A stretch of 64,000 nucleotides of DNA, from the NCBI RefSeq assembly GCF_008830225.1, contig NZ_WAIE01000007.1:1-64000 (forward strand), given 5' to 3'. Numbering within the stretch: the first letter of the stretch is position 1; each line of letters starts with the position of its first letter. Shown here piece by piece: positions 1 to 8,748 of this stretch. A model generated the notes under the pieces. The model worked only from the letters and a program-made list of their open reading frames with translations. It ran no database searches and was not told where the DNA came from. This DNA is from Pseudodesulfovibrio senegalensis. GTDB lineage: Bacteria; Desulfobacterota; Desulfovibrionia; Desulfovibrionales; Desulfovibrionaceae. The translations under genes and the position numbers were made by a program.

Positions 1-1004
1 AATGCAGTACCATCCCCAACCTTATGGAACGCAGGAAAACACGAACCATCAGCGTCGGCGGAGTCGGCATCGGCGGGGCGGCTGCCCGGACGGGCAGGAC
101 GGCCATTGCCGCGCCGCTGCGCTTCGCTGCGGTTTACTTCCTTTTGCGCTTCCCTGCGGGCTACGTCGGCAGGGTCGGGCATGGAAATGATGCGAACCTT
201 GGGACTCTCGGCTTCCTTTTTTTTCTTTTTCTTTTTCTTGGGCTCGCCAGCTTCGGACTTGGCGTCCTTGGCCTGCTTTGCAGAAATTTTCTTTTCATCC
301 GCAGGCTTCTTGCTGTCGGCCTTTTTCTTCTTTTCGGCCTTTGCAGGTGTTTGCTCTTCCGTTGCAGCGGCTTCTTCCTGTTCGGCCGCTTTCTCGGGGG
401 CAGAGTCAGACGGCGTGCTCTCGGGCTGCTCCTGCTTGTGCTCCTCGGCCGTGACGGCGGTGTCTTCTTCGGCGGCAGGGGGGGCATCCTGCGTTGCCGT
501 TTCCTGAGCCTCGGGGGAGGGCTCTTCTTCGGTCGGTGCGGGCTTGACTATGCGTGCGGCCTGAAATTCCTGCTTGCCTTGGGCTTTTTTCCCGGAGGAC
601 TTTGCCTTGGTAGCCTTTTTCTTGTTGGCTGTTTTGGCAGGCTTTTCCTCGTTCGGCTCTTCGGCCACGGCTTCGGGCTGTGCGGTGTCATCGGCAGGAG
701 CCGAATCTTCAGCAACGGCTTCAACCGGTTCTTCTGCCGGTTCCGGAGCCTTTTCTTTCTTTTTGGCCGCTTTGGATTTGCGCCTGCGGCGGACGATAAC
801 GCCGGGCTGGACTTCCCTGCGCACCACTTCGGCTTTGGGCTGCCCGGTTTTCATGGCGTCCTTGAGCGCGGCCACGTCCTCTTCGCTCACGGAGCTCATG
901 AGACTTTTGGCCTGTACCCCGATTTCGCGGAGTCGTTGAAGTATGTCTTTGTTTCCAAGACCCAGCTCAGCAGCCAGATCCTTAACCCTCAGTTTTGCCG
1001 TCAT
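1..1004 (-). CDS. infB: Translation initiation factor IF-2, N-terminal part (cut by window edge)
   Basis: IF-2 is the GTPase that places initiator tRNA on the 30S ribosome. Only the first 334 codons are inside the window and the frame is still open at base 1. The first 50 residues (start MTAKLRVKDLAAELGLGNKD) match the IF2_N domain found in many IF-2 proteins. The rest is a long linker rich in Lys, Glu, Ala and Pro, with a poly-Lys run encoded near 215-240, as expected of the poorly conserved IF-2 linker. The GTPase domains would lie outside the window. The start codon at 1002-1004 overlaps the ylxR stop as ATGA, so the two genes are translationally coupled. Identity rests on the IF2_N domain plus the classic rimP-nusA-ylxR-infB order. 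Confidence 0.93.
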   Translation of the reverse strand, partial: MTAKLRVKDLAAELGLGNKDILQRLREIGVQAKSLMSSVSEEDVAALKDAMKTGQPKAEVVRREVQPGVIVRRRRKSKAAKKKEKAPEPAEEPVEAVAEDSAPADDTAQPEAVAEEPNEEKPAKTANKKKATKAKSSGKKAQGKQEFQAARIVKPAPTEEEPSPEAQETATQDAPPAAEEDTAVTAEEHKQEQPESTPSDSAPEKAAEQEEAAATEEQTPAKAEKKKKADSKKPADEKKISAKQAKDAKSEAGEPKKKKKKKKEAESPKVRIISMPDPADVARREAQKEVNRSEAQRRGNGRPARPGSRPADADSADADGSCFPAFHKVGDGTA

Positions 1005-1276
1005 GTATTTTCCCCCTTGCATTTCTTCATCAGGCCGAATTGCGCCTTTTGGAATCGTTGGCGGCAATCGGCCTTGCCGCAGATGTAAAACCCCCGCCCC
1101 GGCAGAACCTGGTCGGGATCGGGAATCAGGCCAATCGTGGCCGTATCCCGTTCGGACGCGCCCCCGCGTCCTGATTTCGGACAAACATACCGCTTCAGCT
1201 CACTTTTCAAAAAGCGCTGGCGGCAGATAACGCACATGCGGATGGGGCCGAGCGGCCCCGGTCCGTTGTCGTGCAT
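1001..1276 (-). CDS. ylxR: YlxR family RNA-binding protein (DUF448)
   Basis: This 91-residue basic protein carries the YlxR signature: an N-terminal RMCVICRQRF segment (residues 13-22), a central PGRGFYIC segment and a late Cys (KADC). The two Cys pairs could be redox or metal sites, but this was not tested here. YlxR proteins are small RNA-binding proteins almost always encoded between nusA and infB, and that is its position: 6 bp downstream of nusA and overlapping infB by 4 bp. An alternative start at the internal Met before CVIC would shorten it by 13 residues; the longer start fits the tight spacing to nusA. Confidence 0.92.
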   Translation of the reverse strand: MHDNGPGPLGPIRMCVICRQRFLKSELKRYVCPKSGRGGASERDTATIGLIPDPDQVLPGRGFYICGKADCRQRFQKAQFGLMKKCKGENT

Positions 1277-1282
1277 AGCTGT

Positions 1283-2611
1283 CTATTCCTTGGGCTCTTC
1301 GGCCTCTTGTTCATTCTCTTCCGCGTCGGCCGGTTCTTCAACCACCGTTTCTTCGGCTTCATCCGTTTCGAACGCAGCAGGGGCCGTCAGGCCCAGCATG
1401 TTCATGGCCACGCGGATTTCACCGATGCGCTCCTCGTCCAGTCCTTCCACTGCAAGCAGGGCTTCGTCGCTGGCCGTGGCCACGGCTTCCGTGGAATCAA
1501 ATCCGGCACGGATGAAGCTGTCGATGCTTACTTCGGCAACACTGGCGATCTGGTCCATGCCCTTGAGCGCTGCGTTCATTTCCGCATGGCGGGTTTCGGT
1601 GAAGATGTCGACCTTCCAACCCAGCAGACGGGCCGCCAGCTTGACGTTCTGCCCCTTGCGGCCGATGGCCAGCGTGAGCTGATCGTCGGGAACGACCACT
1701 TCCAGGGTTTCTTCTTCGTCGTCCACCATGATGCGGGTGATGACCGCCGGAGACAGGGCATGCTGCGCGTAGCGTGCGATGTCCGGGCTCCAGACCACGA
1801 TGTCGATGCGTTCGCCCTTGAGCTCCTGCACCACGTTCTGGATACGGGAACCGCGGATGCCCACGCAGGCGCCGACCGGATCAACGTCGCGGTCACGCGA
1901 GGACACGGCCACCTTGGCACGCAGTCCCGGATCACGGGCCACACCCATGATCTTGACGGTTCCGTCCGCCACTTCCGGTACTTCGCGCTTGAACAACTCG
2001 GCCATGTAGTCCGGATGGGACCGGGATACGATAACCTGCGGTCCGCGGGATTCCTTGAGTACATCAATGATATACGCCTGCACACGGTCGCCGCGCTTGT
2101 AGCGCTCGCGCGGGATCTGCTCGTCCTTGGGCAGCAGGGCCTCGGTGCGTCCGAGGTTGATGATCCAGCCGGTGCGGTCGCGCCGTTGGATGATGCCGCT
2201 GACGATTTCCGAAGTGCGATCCTTGAATTCCTCGTAGATGATTTCCTGCTCGGCATCGCGCATGCGCTGTATGATGACCTGCTTGGCACTTTGTGCGGCA
2301 ATGCGTCCCAGATCTTCGATGGCGAGCTTGAAGCCCATCTCGTCGTCGAGCTGCACGTTCGGATCGTGCTCTTTGGCTTCTTCAAGGGTGATCTCGCTGA
2401 TCTCGTCGTGAACGTCCTCCACGACCACCTTGAACTGGTATACTTCGATTTCGCCCAGTTCCTCGTTGAAGGTGACTTCGATGTCCATGGTGTCGCCATA
2501 TTTGCGATGCACCGCGGAGCGAACAGCCTCTTCAAGGGTGTCGATCAGCAGATCGCGGTCAATGCCCCTGTCTTTGCTGATTTGATCAATTGCCTTTTTC
2601 AGTTCCGACAT
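1283..2611 (-). CDS. nusA: Transcription termination/antitermination factor NusA
   Basis: NusA binds RNA polymerase and nascent RNA and modulates pausing, termination and antitermination. The 442-residue product has the family order: N-terminal RNAP-binding domain (about 1-125), S1 domain (about 130-200, GWIINLGRTEALLPKDEQIP), then two KH domains (about 200-350, including VGACVGIRGSRIQNV and AIGRKGQNVKLAARL). A C-terminal part of about 70 residues follows with one helix-hairpin-helix-like segment and an acidic Glu-rich tail. It lacks the two full acidic repeats of gammaproteobacterial NusA. A GGAGG ribosome binding site precedes the ATG at 2611. It lies between rimP and ylxR in the usual operon. 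Confidence 0.97.
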   Translation of the reverse strand: MSELKKAIDQISKDRGIDRDLLIDTLEEAVRSAVHRKYGDTMDIEVTFNEELGEIEVYQFKVVVEDVHDEISEITLEEAKEHDPNVQLDDEMGFKLAIEDLGRIAAQSAKQVIIQRMRDAEQEIIYEEFKDRTSEIVSGIIQRRDRTGWIINLGRTEALLPKDEQIPRERYKRGDRVQAYIIDVLKESRGPQVIVSRSHPDYMAELFKREVPEVADGTVKIMGVARDPGLRAKVAVSSRDRDVDPVGACVGIRGSRIQNVVQELKGERIDIVVWSPDIARYAQHALSPAVITRIMVDDEEETLEVVVPDDQLTLAIGRKGQNVKLAARLLGWKVDIFTETRHAEMNAALKGMDQIASVAEVSIDSFIRAGFDSTEAVATASDEALLAVEGLDEERIGEIRVAMNMLGLTAPAAFETDEAEETVVEEPADAEENEQEAEEPKE

Positions 2612-2665
2612 GCTGAAACCTCCGCCCGTACCCCGGGATGATTCCCGTGGCCGCAGGCCAGTTTG

Positions 2666-3127
2666 CTAGAATTCGTGAACCAGTGTCGCTTCCCTGACGT
2701 CGTCCCAGTCCAGCCGATGGGGTTCGCCGTCACACTCGATTTCAAGCCCGGTGTCCGTAACGGCCACGAGCTTTCCCTTGAAGTGTCGGCGTCCGTCGAT
2801 CGGTTCGGCCAGATGCACGTCCAGTGTGCGGTTCACGTAGTCGCCCAGCTGGTCCAGGGTAAAAAATCTTCTTTCCAGGCCCGGCGAGGATACCTCGAGC
2901 GTGAATGCGCCGGGAATGATGTCTTCGGCTTCGAGGACAATGTCCACTTGGCGGCTTACTTTTGCGCAGTCGTCAATGTTCACGCCTTCAGGGCCGTCTA
3001 TGAATATGCGGATGACGCGCTTCTTTCCGGAAGAGGCCATGCTCAACCCCCAGAAGGTGAACCCGAGGGATTTCACTTCGGTTTCCACAAGCTCCGCAAG
3101 CTTTCTTTCAAATGCGTTGTGCCGCAT
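2666..3127 (-). CDS. rimP: Ribosome maturation factor RimP
   Basis: RimP helps assemble the 30S ribosomal subunit. The 153-residue product shows the RimP N-terminal domain (residues 1-80, with VKSLGFTFWGLS and IRIFIDGPEGVNIDDCAKVS) and the family signature EVSSPGLERRFF at about 98-109. The small SH3-like C-terminal domain follows. Length is normal for the family. AGGAG lies 4-5 bases before the ATG. It is the first protein gene of the rimP-nusA-ylxR-infB unit, about 95 bp downstream of tRNA-Gly with a hairpin and U-run in between. Confidence 0.95.
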   Translation of the reverse strand: MRHNAFERKLAELVETEVKSLGFTFWGLSMASSGKKRVIRIFIDGPEGVNIDDCAKVSRQVDIVLEAEDIIPGAFTLEVSSPGLERRFFTLDQLGDYVNRTLDVHLAEPIDGRRHFKGKLVAVTDTGLEIECDGEPHRLDWDDVREATLVHEF

Positions 3128-3141
3128 GAATCTCCTGCCTC

Positions 3142-3176
3142 AAAAAATAACAAAGGCGGACCCTAGGGCCCACCGT
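3142..3176 (-). terminator. Terminator or attenuator between tRNA-Gly and rimP
   Basis: On the minus strand a GC-rich stem (3155-3174; GGTGGGCCC pairing with GGGTCCGCC, with G-U pairs) is followed by a T-rich run TTTGTTATTTTTT at 3154-3142. It fits an intrinsic terminator after tRNA-Gly; partial readthrough into rimP is possible because no other promoter was obvious. Confidence 0.6.
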
Positions 3177-3221
3177 CTTCGGACGAACCAAGCAGAAAAC
3201 AACGGTTTCCTGCCTAAGGTC

Positions 3222-3297
3222 TGGAGCGGGTGACGGGAGTCGAACCCGCGACACCAAGCTTGGGAAGCTTGTACTCTGCCAGCTGAGCTACACCCGC
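3222..3297 (-). tRNA. tRNA-Gly (anticodon CCC)
   Basis: The minus strand folds as a complete cloverleaf of 76 nt. The acceptor starts GCGGGTG and its 3' strand ends in a discriminator T followed by an encoded CCA. The D arm is TAGCTCAGCTGGCAGAG. The anticodon stem is CAAGC/GCTTG around the loop TTCCCAA (anticodon CCC). The T arm contains GGTTCGACTCC. There is no extra arm. It lies just upstream of the rimP operon and diverges from the flagellar operon. Confidence 0.95.
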
Positions 3298-3382
3298 TCG
3301 GAAACGTGTCCATTTATACATATTCATATTGGAAGTCAACATTACGGGGCGGCAAACAGCCTATTTTCAAGCTTTGTTTCTT

Positions 3383-3398
3383 TGGCCCGCATGTTGCA
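3383..3398 (+). promoter_or_regulatory. Sigma-54 promoter (-24/-12) of the flagellar operon
   Basis: The sequence TGGCCCGCATGTTGCA matches the RpoN consensus TGGCACG-N4-TTGCW with the invariant GG and GC exactly 10 bases apart. It lies 30 bp upstream of the flgF start, giving a transcription start near 3410. Sigma-54 control of rod and hook genes is usual in polarly flagellated bacteria. Confidence 0.82.
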
Positions 3399-3427
3399 AC
3401 AATGGCTCCCGAACAGGAGGAATTCTG

Positions 3428-4207
3428 ATGAGAGACAGCTCATTCAGCGCATTATTCGGGGCTTTGTCCAATGAATTGAGGATGTCGACGGTTGCCAATA
3501 ATTTGGCGAACGCCAATACGACCGCCTACAAGAAGGACAAGATAGCCTTTCACGACACGTTTCAGCGTTTTGCCCACGATTATCTGGGCGACGCCAAACC
3601 GTACCTGCGCGACAAGGATTTGTGGCCCCGTGCCAATGTCATGGCCAGGCCGCGCCTTTCCGACCAGCAGATAGATTTTACGCAGGGCAGTCTTCAGCAG
3701 ACCGGAAACCAGCTGGACATGGCCATTAGCGGCGATGGCTTTTTCAAGGTCCAGATCGGCGACGAGCAGCTCCTGACCCGTGCCGGCAATTTCGTGGTGG
3801 ACGCGGAGGGAACGCTCATGACGCCCGAGGGCAATCCGGTCATCGGTGGCGGCGGTCCCGTCAATATTCCGCCCACTTCGCGAGTCGTCGTGGACGGTTC
3901 GGGTGGCATCATCGTGGATGGTGCACTGGTCGCCAGAATGGATGTCGTCACGGTTTCCGACCTCAACGAACTCGAGAAGGTCGGCAAAAACTGTTACCGC
4001 CTGCGCTCCGGATCCACAGCCGATGAGATTCCGGCTGAGGACTGTACCGTGGAGCAGGGATATCTGGAAAAAGGAAATGTCGAGGTTGTGACCGAAATGG
4101 TGGCCATGATCGAGACCCAGCGTTCGTTCGAAGCCTATTCCAAGGTCATCAAGGGCGATAGCGAGCTCGACACCAAGTTGCTCACCCAGGTGGGCAGGGC
4201 AACATAA
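3428..4207 (+). CDS. flgF: Flagellar basal-body rod protein FlgF
   Basis: FlgF forms part of the proximal rod of the flagellum. The 259-residue product starts MRDSSFSALFGALSNELRMS and has the N-terminal rod signature VANNLANANTTAYKKD (about 22-37). It continues with the FlgE/F/G core (QQTGNQLDMAISGDGFFKVQ, LTRAGNFVVDAEG) and the C-terminal coiled segment with MVAMIETQRSFEAYSKVIK. A CAGGAGG ribosome binding site precedes ATG 3428; the longer open frame from 3329 would run through the sigma-54 promoter and was not used. It is first in the operon, 17 bp before flgG. Confidence 0.95.
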   Translation: MRDSSFSALFGALSNELRMSTVANNLANANTTAYKKDKIAFHDTFQRFAHDYLGDAKPYLRDKDLWPRANVMARPRLSDQQIDFTQGSLQQTGNQLDMAISGDGFFKVQIGDEQLLTRAGNFVVDAEGTLMTPEGNPVIGGGGPVNIPPTSRVVVDGSGGIIVDGALVARMDVVTVSDLNELEKVGKNCYRLRSGSTADEIPAEDCTVEQGYLEKGNVEVVTEMVAMIETQRSFEAYSKVIKGDSELDTKLLTQVGRAT

Positions 4208-4224
4208 ACAGGAGGATATGAACC

Positions 4225-5007
4225 ATGATGCGTTCCTTGTGGACTGCGGCCACGGGCATGGTGGCCCAGCAAAAGCACATCGACGTGCTGTCCAACAACC
4301 TGGCCAACGTCAATACTACCGGTTTCAAGAAGAGCCGGGCCGAATTCGAGGACCTCATGTACCAGACCCAGAAGATCGCGGGCACGCTCAACGAGGGCGG
4401 CAACCGCATCCCCACGGGCATGCAGGTCGGCATGGGTGTAAGAACCGTGACCGTTCACAAGTTCTTTACACAGGGTGATTTCGAGAACACGGGCAACAGT
4501 CTGGACGTGGCCATCGAGGGCGACGGTTTCTTCAGGGTGCAGCAGAACGGCGAGGACGCTTACACGCGTGCCGGTTCATTCAAGCTGGACAACGAGGGCC
4601 GAATCGTCACCGCAAATGGCTATCCCCTGCAGCCCGAATTCATCGTCCCTGCGGAGACCGTGAATCTGGTCATCACCGAAAACGGGGACATCGAGGCACA
4701 GGACAAACAGGGGCAGGCGTTGGCTTCCGGCGACATCCCCATCTATACGTTCATCAACCCGGCCGGGCTCAATGCCGTTGGCAACAATTTGTACTTCGAG
4801 ACCGAGGCTTCCGGCGATGCCGTGGAAGGTACGCCGGGCGACGATAACTTCGGCACGTTGGCACAGGGTTTCATTGAAGGTTCCAATGTGGAAATGGTCG
4901 ATGAAATGGTCGGTCTGATCGTGGGGCAGCGGGGCTATGAGCTCAACTCCAAGGTCATCACCACTTCGGACTCCATGCTCCAGACAGCCATCAACGTGAA
5001 GCGCTAG
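4225..5007 (+). CDS. flgG: Flagellar basal-body distal rod protein FlgG
   Basis: FlgG builds the distal rod that passes through the P and L rings. The 260-residue product has the family start MMRSLWTAATGMVAQQKHID, the rod signature LSNNLANVNTTGFKKSRAEF, the core ENTGNSLDVAIEGDGFFRVQ and the C-terminal VEMVDEMVGLIVGQRGYELN. Length is that of typical FlgG proteins. AGGAGGATATGAACC supplies the ribosome binding site. It sits directly after flgF and before flgA. Confidence 0.97.
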   Translation: MMRSLWTAATGMVAQQKHIDVLSNNLANVNTTGFKKSRAEFEDLMYQTQKIAGTLNEGGNRIPTGMQVGMGVRTVTVHKFFTQGDFENTGNSLDVAIEGDGFFRVQQNGEDAYTRAGSFKLDNEGRIVTANGYPLQPEFIVPAETVNLVITENGDIEAQDKQGQALASGDIPIYTFINPAGLNAVGNNLYFETEASGDAVEGTPGDDNFGTLAQGFIEGSNVEMVDEMVGLIVGQRGYELNSKVITTSDSMLQTAINVKR

Positions 5008-5038
5008 ACGCGAGATGTCTGAACGGGAAGGGATTGTC

Positions 5039-6052
5039 ATGAGTATCTCATTGCATAAAGACATGTTTTTCAAGGCCCAAAAGCCCTGCCTCTTCGCTTT
5101 GGCGAGCCTCCTGGCTCTTGTTGCCGTTTTCATGGCTTCGGGAGTGGTCTCGGCTGCGGATGAGTGGCGCATCAAGGTCAAGGGAGCGGTCTGCGTGCAC
5201 GAGCCTGTTGTCCAGCTGGGGCATATTGCCCATCCCGTGGGCGATTATGATCGCGACGCGTGGAAGCGTCTGGCCAGCACCCGGCTGTGGAAGGCATCCA
5301 CACGCAAGGGGCGTCCGGTCGTGGTCCCCCGTGCCAAGCTGGAAAATATTCTCAAGTATTACCTCAAGGAAGAGGCTGCGCGCTGTGTGTTGCCTCTCAA
5401 AATGGCTATCCAGACCGGTGGCCGAGTCGTTGCCGGACAGGATCTCAGGAACAGGGTTGTCGAATTTTTGACGATTCATTCCCGGGGAATGGGCGAGGAT
5501 GTCGAATTCAAGAATTTCGCCATGCCGGATGAGTTTTTCTTGCCCAACACATACGACAAAATCGAATTGGCGCTTTCGGACGAGGCCATGTCTCCCGGCA
5601 CAAATCGGTTTGTGCTGCGCGCAAAGACCCCGGACGGAAAAATCACCAGAACCAAGACCGGCAGCGTGTTTGTGAGTGTCTGGAAAACCGTGCCCTGCGC
5701 ATCGCGCCCCGTGAATCGGAATGAGCGGTTAACCTCTGATAAAATTACATTTATCAAAAAGAATGTCGCCTATATGGCCAACGTGTGGGACGGAGAGAAA
5801 GGCGCATGGCGGGTCAAGCGTCCGGTGGGCACCGGGCAGCCGTTTTTGATGACGAACATCGAACCCATGCCCATGGTCACCAAGGGCGATGTCATCACCC
5901 TGGTTTACAAAAACAAGCGCATACAGCTGACCACCAAGGTCGAGGCGCTCGGGGACGGCCATCTGGGACAGAACATTACGGTGCGCAACTTGCAAAGCAA
6001 GAGAATCATAGCGGCCACGGTTGTGGACAACGGTGTGGCCAAGGTCCGTTAG
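5039..6052 (+). CDS. flgA: Flagellar P-ring assembly chaperone FlgA
   Basis: FlgA is a periplasmic chaperone for P-ring (FlgI) assembly. From ATG 5039 the product has 337 residues. The N-terminal signal peptide has a hydrophobic core CLFALASLLALVAVFMASGV (about 20-39) and likely cleavage after SAA. The C-terminal SAF-like and FlgA domains are seen as VNRNERLTSDKITFIKKNVA and GDVITLVYKNKRIQLTTKVE, ending with a segment like GQNITVRNLQSKRIIAATVV. An in-frame ATG at 5015 lies upstream, but GGGAAGGGATT fits ATG 5039 better. It is longer than enterobacterial FlgA (about 220), as in other desulfovibrios. Confidence 0.9.
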   Translation: MSISLHKDMFFKAQKPCLFALASLLALVAVFMASGVVSAADEWRIKVKGAVCVHEPVVQLGHIAHPVGDYDRDAWKRLASTRLWKASTRKGRPVVVPRAKLENILKYYLKEEAARCVLPLKMAIQTGGRVVAGQDLRNRVVEFLTIHSRGMGEDVEFKNFAMPDEFFLPNTYDKIELALSDEAMSPGTNRFVLRAKTPDGKITRTKTGSVFVSVWKTVPCASRPVNRNERLTSDKITFIKKNVAYMANVWDGEKGAWRVKRPVGTGQPFLMTNIEPMPMVTKGDVITLVYKNKRIQLTTKVEALGDGHLGQNITVRNLQSKRIIAATVVDNGVAKVR

Positions 6053-6070
6053 ATGCGAGGTAGGACAATC

Positions 6071-6775
6071 ATGAAGATCATCACTGGAACACAAACATGC
6101 ATTTTGATCATGGCAGTGGTTCTGCTTGCGGGTTGTGCCGCACGCCAGGAGCCCACGCCCATGCCGGTGCTGACGCCTCCGCAGATCGTGGAACAGGATC
6201 CTGCGGATAATCCCGGTTCCCTGTTTGACGAAAACCGGGCCGAATACCTTTTCGAGGACAATCGCGCCCGCCGTGTGGGTGACATTGTCATGGTCAATGT
6301 TTCCGAATCATCAAGCTCCACGCTGAAGGCGGATACCACTGCCAAACGCGACACCCAGACGGATATGGGAATTACGGCCATGCCCAATACCGGCTTGCTG
6401 GGCGAACTGCCTTTGGGAACGCTGGGCGCCAAGGCCGGCTTTGATATTGCGGCCGGAGCAAAGAACGATTTCACGGGCAGCGGTGAAGCCACGCAGGAAG
6501 CCTCGTTTACGGCCACGGTTGCCACACGCATCGTGCGCAGGATGCCGGGCGGTGTGCTGCAGGTCGAGGGTGCGCGTCGCATCCGTGTGTACAACGAAAC
6601 ACAGATACTCGTGGTTCGTGGGCTTATTCGGGAACGTGACATCCAGTCGAGCAACGCTGTTTCCTCCAACAACCTGGCCGAGGCGCAGATCGAAGTCTAC
6701 GGCGAAGGCGTGCTGGCAGACAAACAGAAGCCCGGTTGGCTCTCCCGGCTGTTGGACAACATTTATCCCTTCTAG
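6071..6775 (+). CDS. flgH: Flagellar L-ring protein FlgH (lipoprotein)
   Basis: FlgH is the outer-membrane lipoprotein that forms the L ring. The 234-residue product starts [20 protein letters not shown] and has a lipobox LLAGC with the modified Cys at residue 22. The body has the FlgH pattern: [20 protein letters not shown], a [13 protein letters not shown] segment, then [20 protein letters not shown] and the C-terminal [29 protein letters not shown] ribosome binding site fits ATG 6071, so the open frame from 6053 is not the start. It lies between flgA and flgI. Confidence 0.95.
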   Translation: MKIITGTQTCILIMAVVLLAGCAARQEPTPMPVLTPPQIVEQDPADNPGSLFDENRAEYLFEDNRARRVGDIVMVNVSESSSSTLKADTTAKRDTQTDMGITAMPNTGLLGELPLGTLGAKAGFDIAAGAKNDFTGSGEATQEASFTATVATRIVRRMPGGVLQVEGARRIRVYNETQILVVRGLIRERDIQSSNAVSSNNLAEAQIEVYGEGVLADKQKPGWLSRLLDNIYPF

Positions 6776-6813
6776 GAATTCTCATGGATATTGGCATGCA
6801 TAAGGAGTCGGTC

Positions 6814-7956
6814 ATGAAAGTCGCCACCAAGGCGGACGCGGAATTCAAGAGATTGGTGCTGCGTATCGTCCTGATATTGATTTTGGGCGCCTGTGCCGCG
6901 GTCTGGACGTCGGGCCAGGTTTATGCGGTTCGGCTCAAGGACATTTCCAGCTTCAGCGGCGTCCGTACCAACGAATTGGTCGGCTACGGCTTGGTGGTCG
7001 GTCTTGCGGGAACCGGTGACGGCACATCTTCGGATTTCACCATGACATCCATGTCCAACATGCTTGACAAGATGGGTGTTCAGGTCGACCCGAGCAACCT
7101 CAAGCCCAAGAACGTGGCTGCTGTCATGGTCACGGCCAAGATGCCCGTATCGGTCAAGCCCGGTTCTACCATCGATGTGACTGTATCCTCGCTGGGTGAT
7201 GCCGAAAGCCTGCTCGGTGGGGTTTTGCTGGTTACGCCGCTCAAGGGGTTGGACGGCAGGGTTTATGCGGTCGGGCAGGGCGCGCTGACCATCGGGGGAT
7301 TTGCCCTCAGCGGTGAGGCCGCGAGTGCACAGAAGAACATTCCCACCGTGGGCAGGATTCCCAACGGGGCCGTGGTGGAACGCGCTGTGCCTTTCAAGTT
7401 CAACCGTCAGGACGGCATGACTGTCAATCTCACTATTCAGGACTTCAATACCACCATGCAGGTGGTTCGGCGCATCAACGCCACGTTGGGCGGTGAATTC
7501 GCCCGTGCCGAAGACATTTCCACGGTGAAGCTTTCCATCCCCGACAAATTCCGGGGCAACATGGTTCCGCTCATGGCTTCGCTGGAGAACCTGAATATTA
7601 CTCCGGACGGCAAGGCAAAGGTTGTGGTTGACGAAAAAACCGGAACCGTTGTTCTCGGGCAGGATGTGCGTCTTTCCAAGGTGGCCGTGGCACACGGCAA
7701 CCTGCAGGTGGTCATCGCCGAGGACGAGGAAGTGAGCCAGCCCGGTCCTTTCTCCGAGGGAGAAACCGTTGTTACCCCGCAGACCGACGTGCAGGTTAGT
7801 GAGCAGAATAACCGGCTCATGCTCATGGAAGGGGCAACGCTTCAGGAGCTGGTGGACGGTTTGAATTCCATAGGAGCGTCTCCGCGTGACCTGATTTCAA
7901 TCATCAGAACACTCAAGGTTGCGGGATCGCTGCACGCAGAAGTGGAGGTCATTTAA
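6814..7956 (+). CDS. flgI: Flagellar P-ring protein FlgI
   Basis: FlgI forms the periplasmic P ring around the rod. The 380-residue product has an N-terminal export signal (hydrophobic core [20 protein letters not shown]). The conserved mature start follows, [20 protein letters not shown], then GLAGTGDG and many FlgI blocks, with a C-terminal [26 protein letters not shown] seven bases before ATG 6814 favours that start over ATG 6784. Length agrees with the family. The end overlaps no other gene and flgJ follows at once. Confidence 0.96.
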   Translation: MKVATKADAEFKRLVLRIVLILILGACAAVWTSGQVYAVRLKDISSFSGVRTNELVGYGLVVGLAGTGDGTSSDFTMTSMSNMLDKMGVQVDPSNLKPKNVAAVMVTAKMPVSVKPGSTIDVTVSSLGDAESLLGGVLLVTPLKGLDGRVYAVGQGALTIGGFALSGEAASAQKNIPTVGRIPNGAVVERAVPFKFNRQDGMTVNLTIQDFNTTMQVVRRINATLGGEFARAEDISTVKLSIPDKFRGNMVPLMASLENLNITPDGKAKVVVDEKTGTVVLGQDVRLSKVAVAHGNLQVVIAEDEEVSQPGPFSEGETVVTPQTDVQVSEQNNRLMLMEGATLQELVDGLNSIGASPRDLISIIRTLKVAGSLHAEVEVI

Positions 7957-7957
7957 G

Positions 7958-8671
7958 ATGGTCGAATCCTCATTTGGTGCAGAAGCCGCGGTAAGCAGTG
8001 CCGCTCAAAAGGAACTCATCAAGTTCAAGACGCAGATGGACGGTCTCAAGGAGCGGCTGGCGGCCGCTCCGGACAAGGAAGGCAAGCTTCGCGAGGCATG
8101 CAAGGATTTTGAAGCCGTATTCATTTCCAAGATGTGGAAGGAAATGAAGAACACCGTGCCCAAGGGCGGGGTGTTCGGCAGCAAGCAGAGCGAAATGTAC
8201 ATGTCCATGTTCGACCGCGATTTTGCCGAGAAAATGGCAGATTCCGGCGGCATTGGTCTTGGCGACATGCTGTACGACCAGCTCAAGGACAAGCTCAAGC
8301 AGAGTAGCCGGGACGCTCTGGCCGGCAAGGTGGCCATCAAGCCGCTTGAAAACGGCAGTGCGGGCATAGCCCTCAGTCCCGCGGACAGGGGAGGGGTTAC
8401 GCCCGGACAAGGCCTTGGCAATCGTACCATCGATCAGTGGTTGGGCAATGAATCCGCAAGCGTTCAGGGGAAAGAGGGTTTGGCTGAACACAATGAATCC
8501 GTTGTCGATGCCGCCCTCAGCGATACGGAGGTCAAGGCCCGTCTGGATGCGTTGACACGCCGTATCGAAGGTCGCCGCAGTGCGTCCCGCGCCGCTTCCT
8601 CCGCCTATGGAGAAAGCTCGGCTTCCGCAGACGATGAGAACATTGGCAGGAAACTTGCTCGAATAGGGTAG
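7958..8671 (+). CDS. flgJ: FlgJ-type rod-binding protein without muramidase domain
   Basis: FlgJ caps the growing rod; in many bacteria a C-terminal glucosaminidase domain also opens the peptidoglycan. Here residues 43-110 match the Rod-binding domain (EACKDFEAVFISKMWKEMKN, then SEMYMSMFDRDFAEKMAD and GIGLGDMLYDQL). The remaining 125 residues are low-complexity and show no muramidase motif. So this is the cap-only form, and the lytic activity must come from another protein. GGAGGTC precedes ATG 7958, one base after the flgI stop. Confidence 0.88.
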   Translation: MVESSFGAEAAVSSAAQKELIKFKTQMDGLKERLAAAPDKEGKLREACKDFEAVFISKMWKEMKNTVPKGGVFGSKQSEMYMSMFDRDFAEKMADSGGIGLGDMLYDQLKDKLKQSSRDALAGKVAIKPLENGSAGIALSPADRGGVTPGQGLGNRTIDQWLGNESASVQGKEGLAEHNESVVDAALSDTEVKARLDALTRRIEGRRSASRAASSAYGESSASADDENIGRKLARIG

Positions 8672-8748
8672 CAGACAAGGGGCCGTTATCGGCTGAAATC
8701 TTAATAAAGATATGTATTTCAATAGAATGGTAGCGAAAGGGGATGAGG

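Noticed and set aside
24-1088. Long plus-strand open frames across infB and ylxR
   Set aside because: They are antisense to infB, whose minus-strand frame has the IF2_N domain; high G+C removes stop codons from the other frames.
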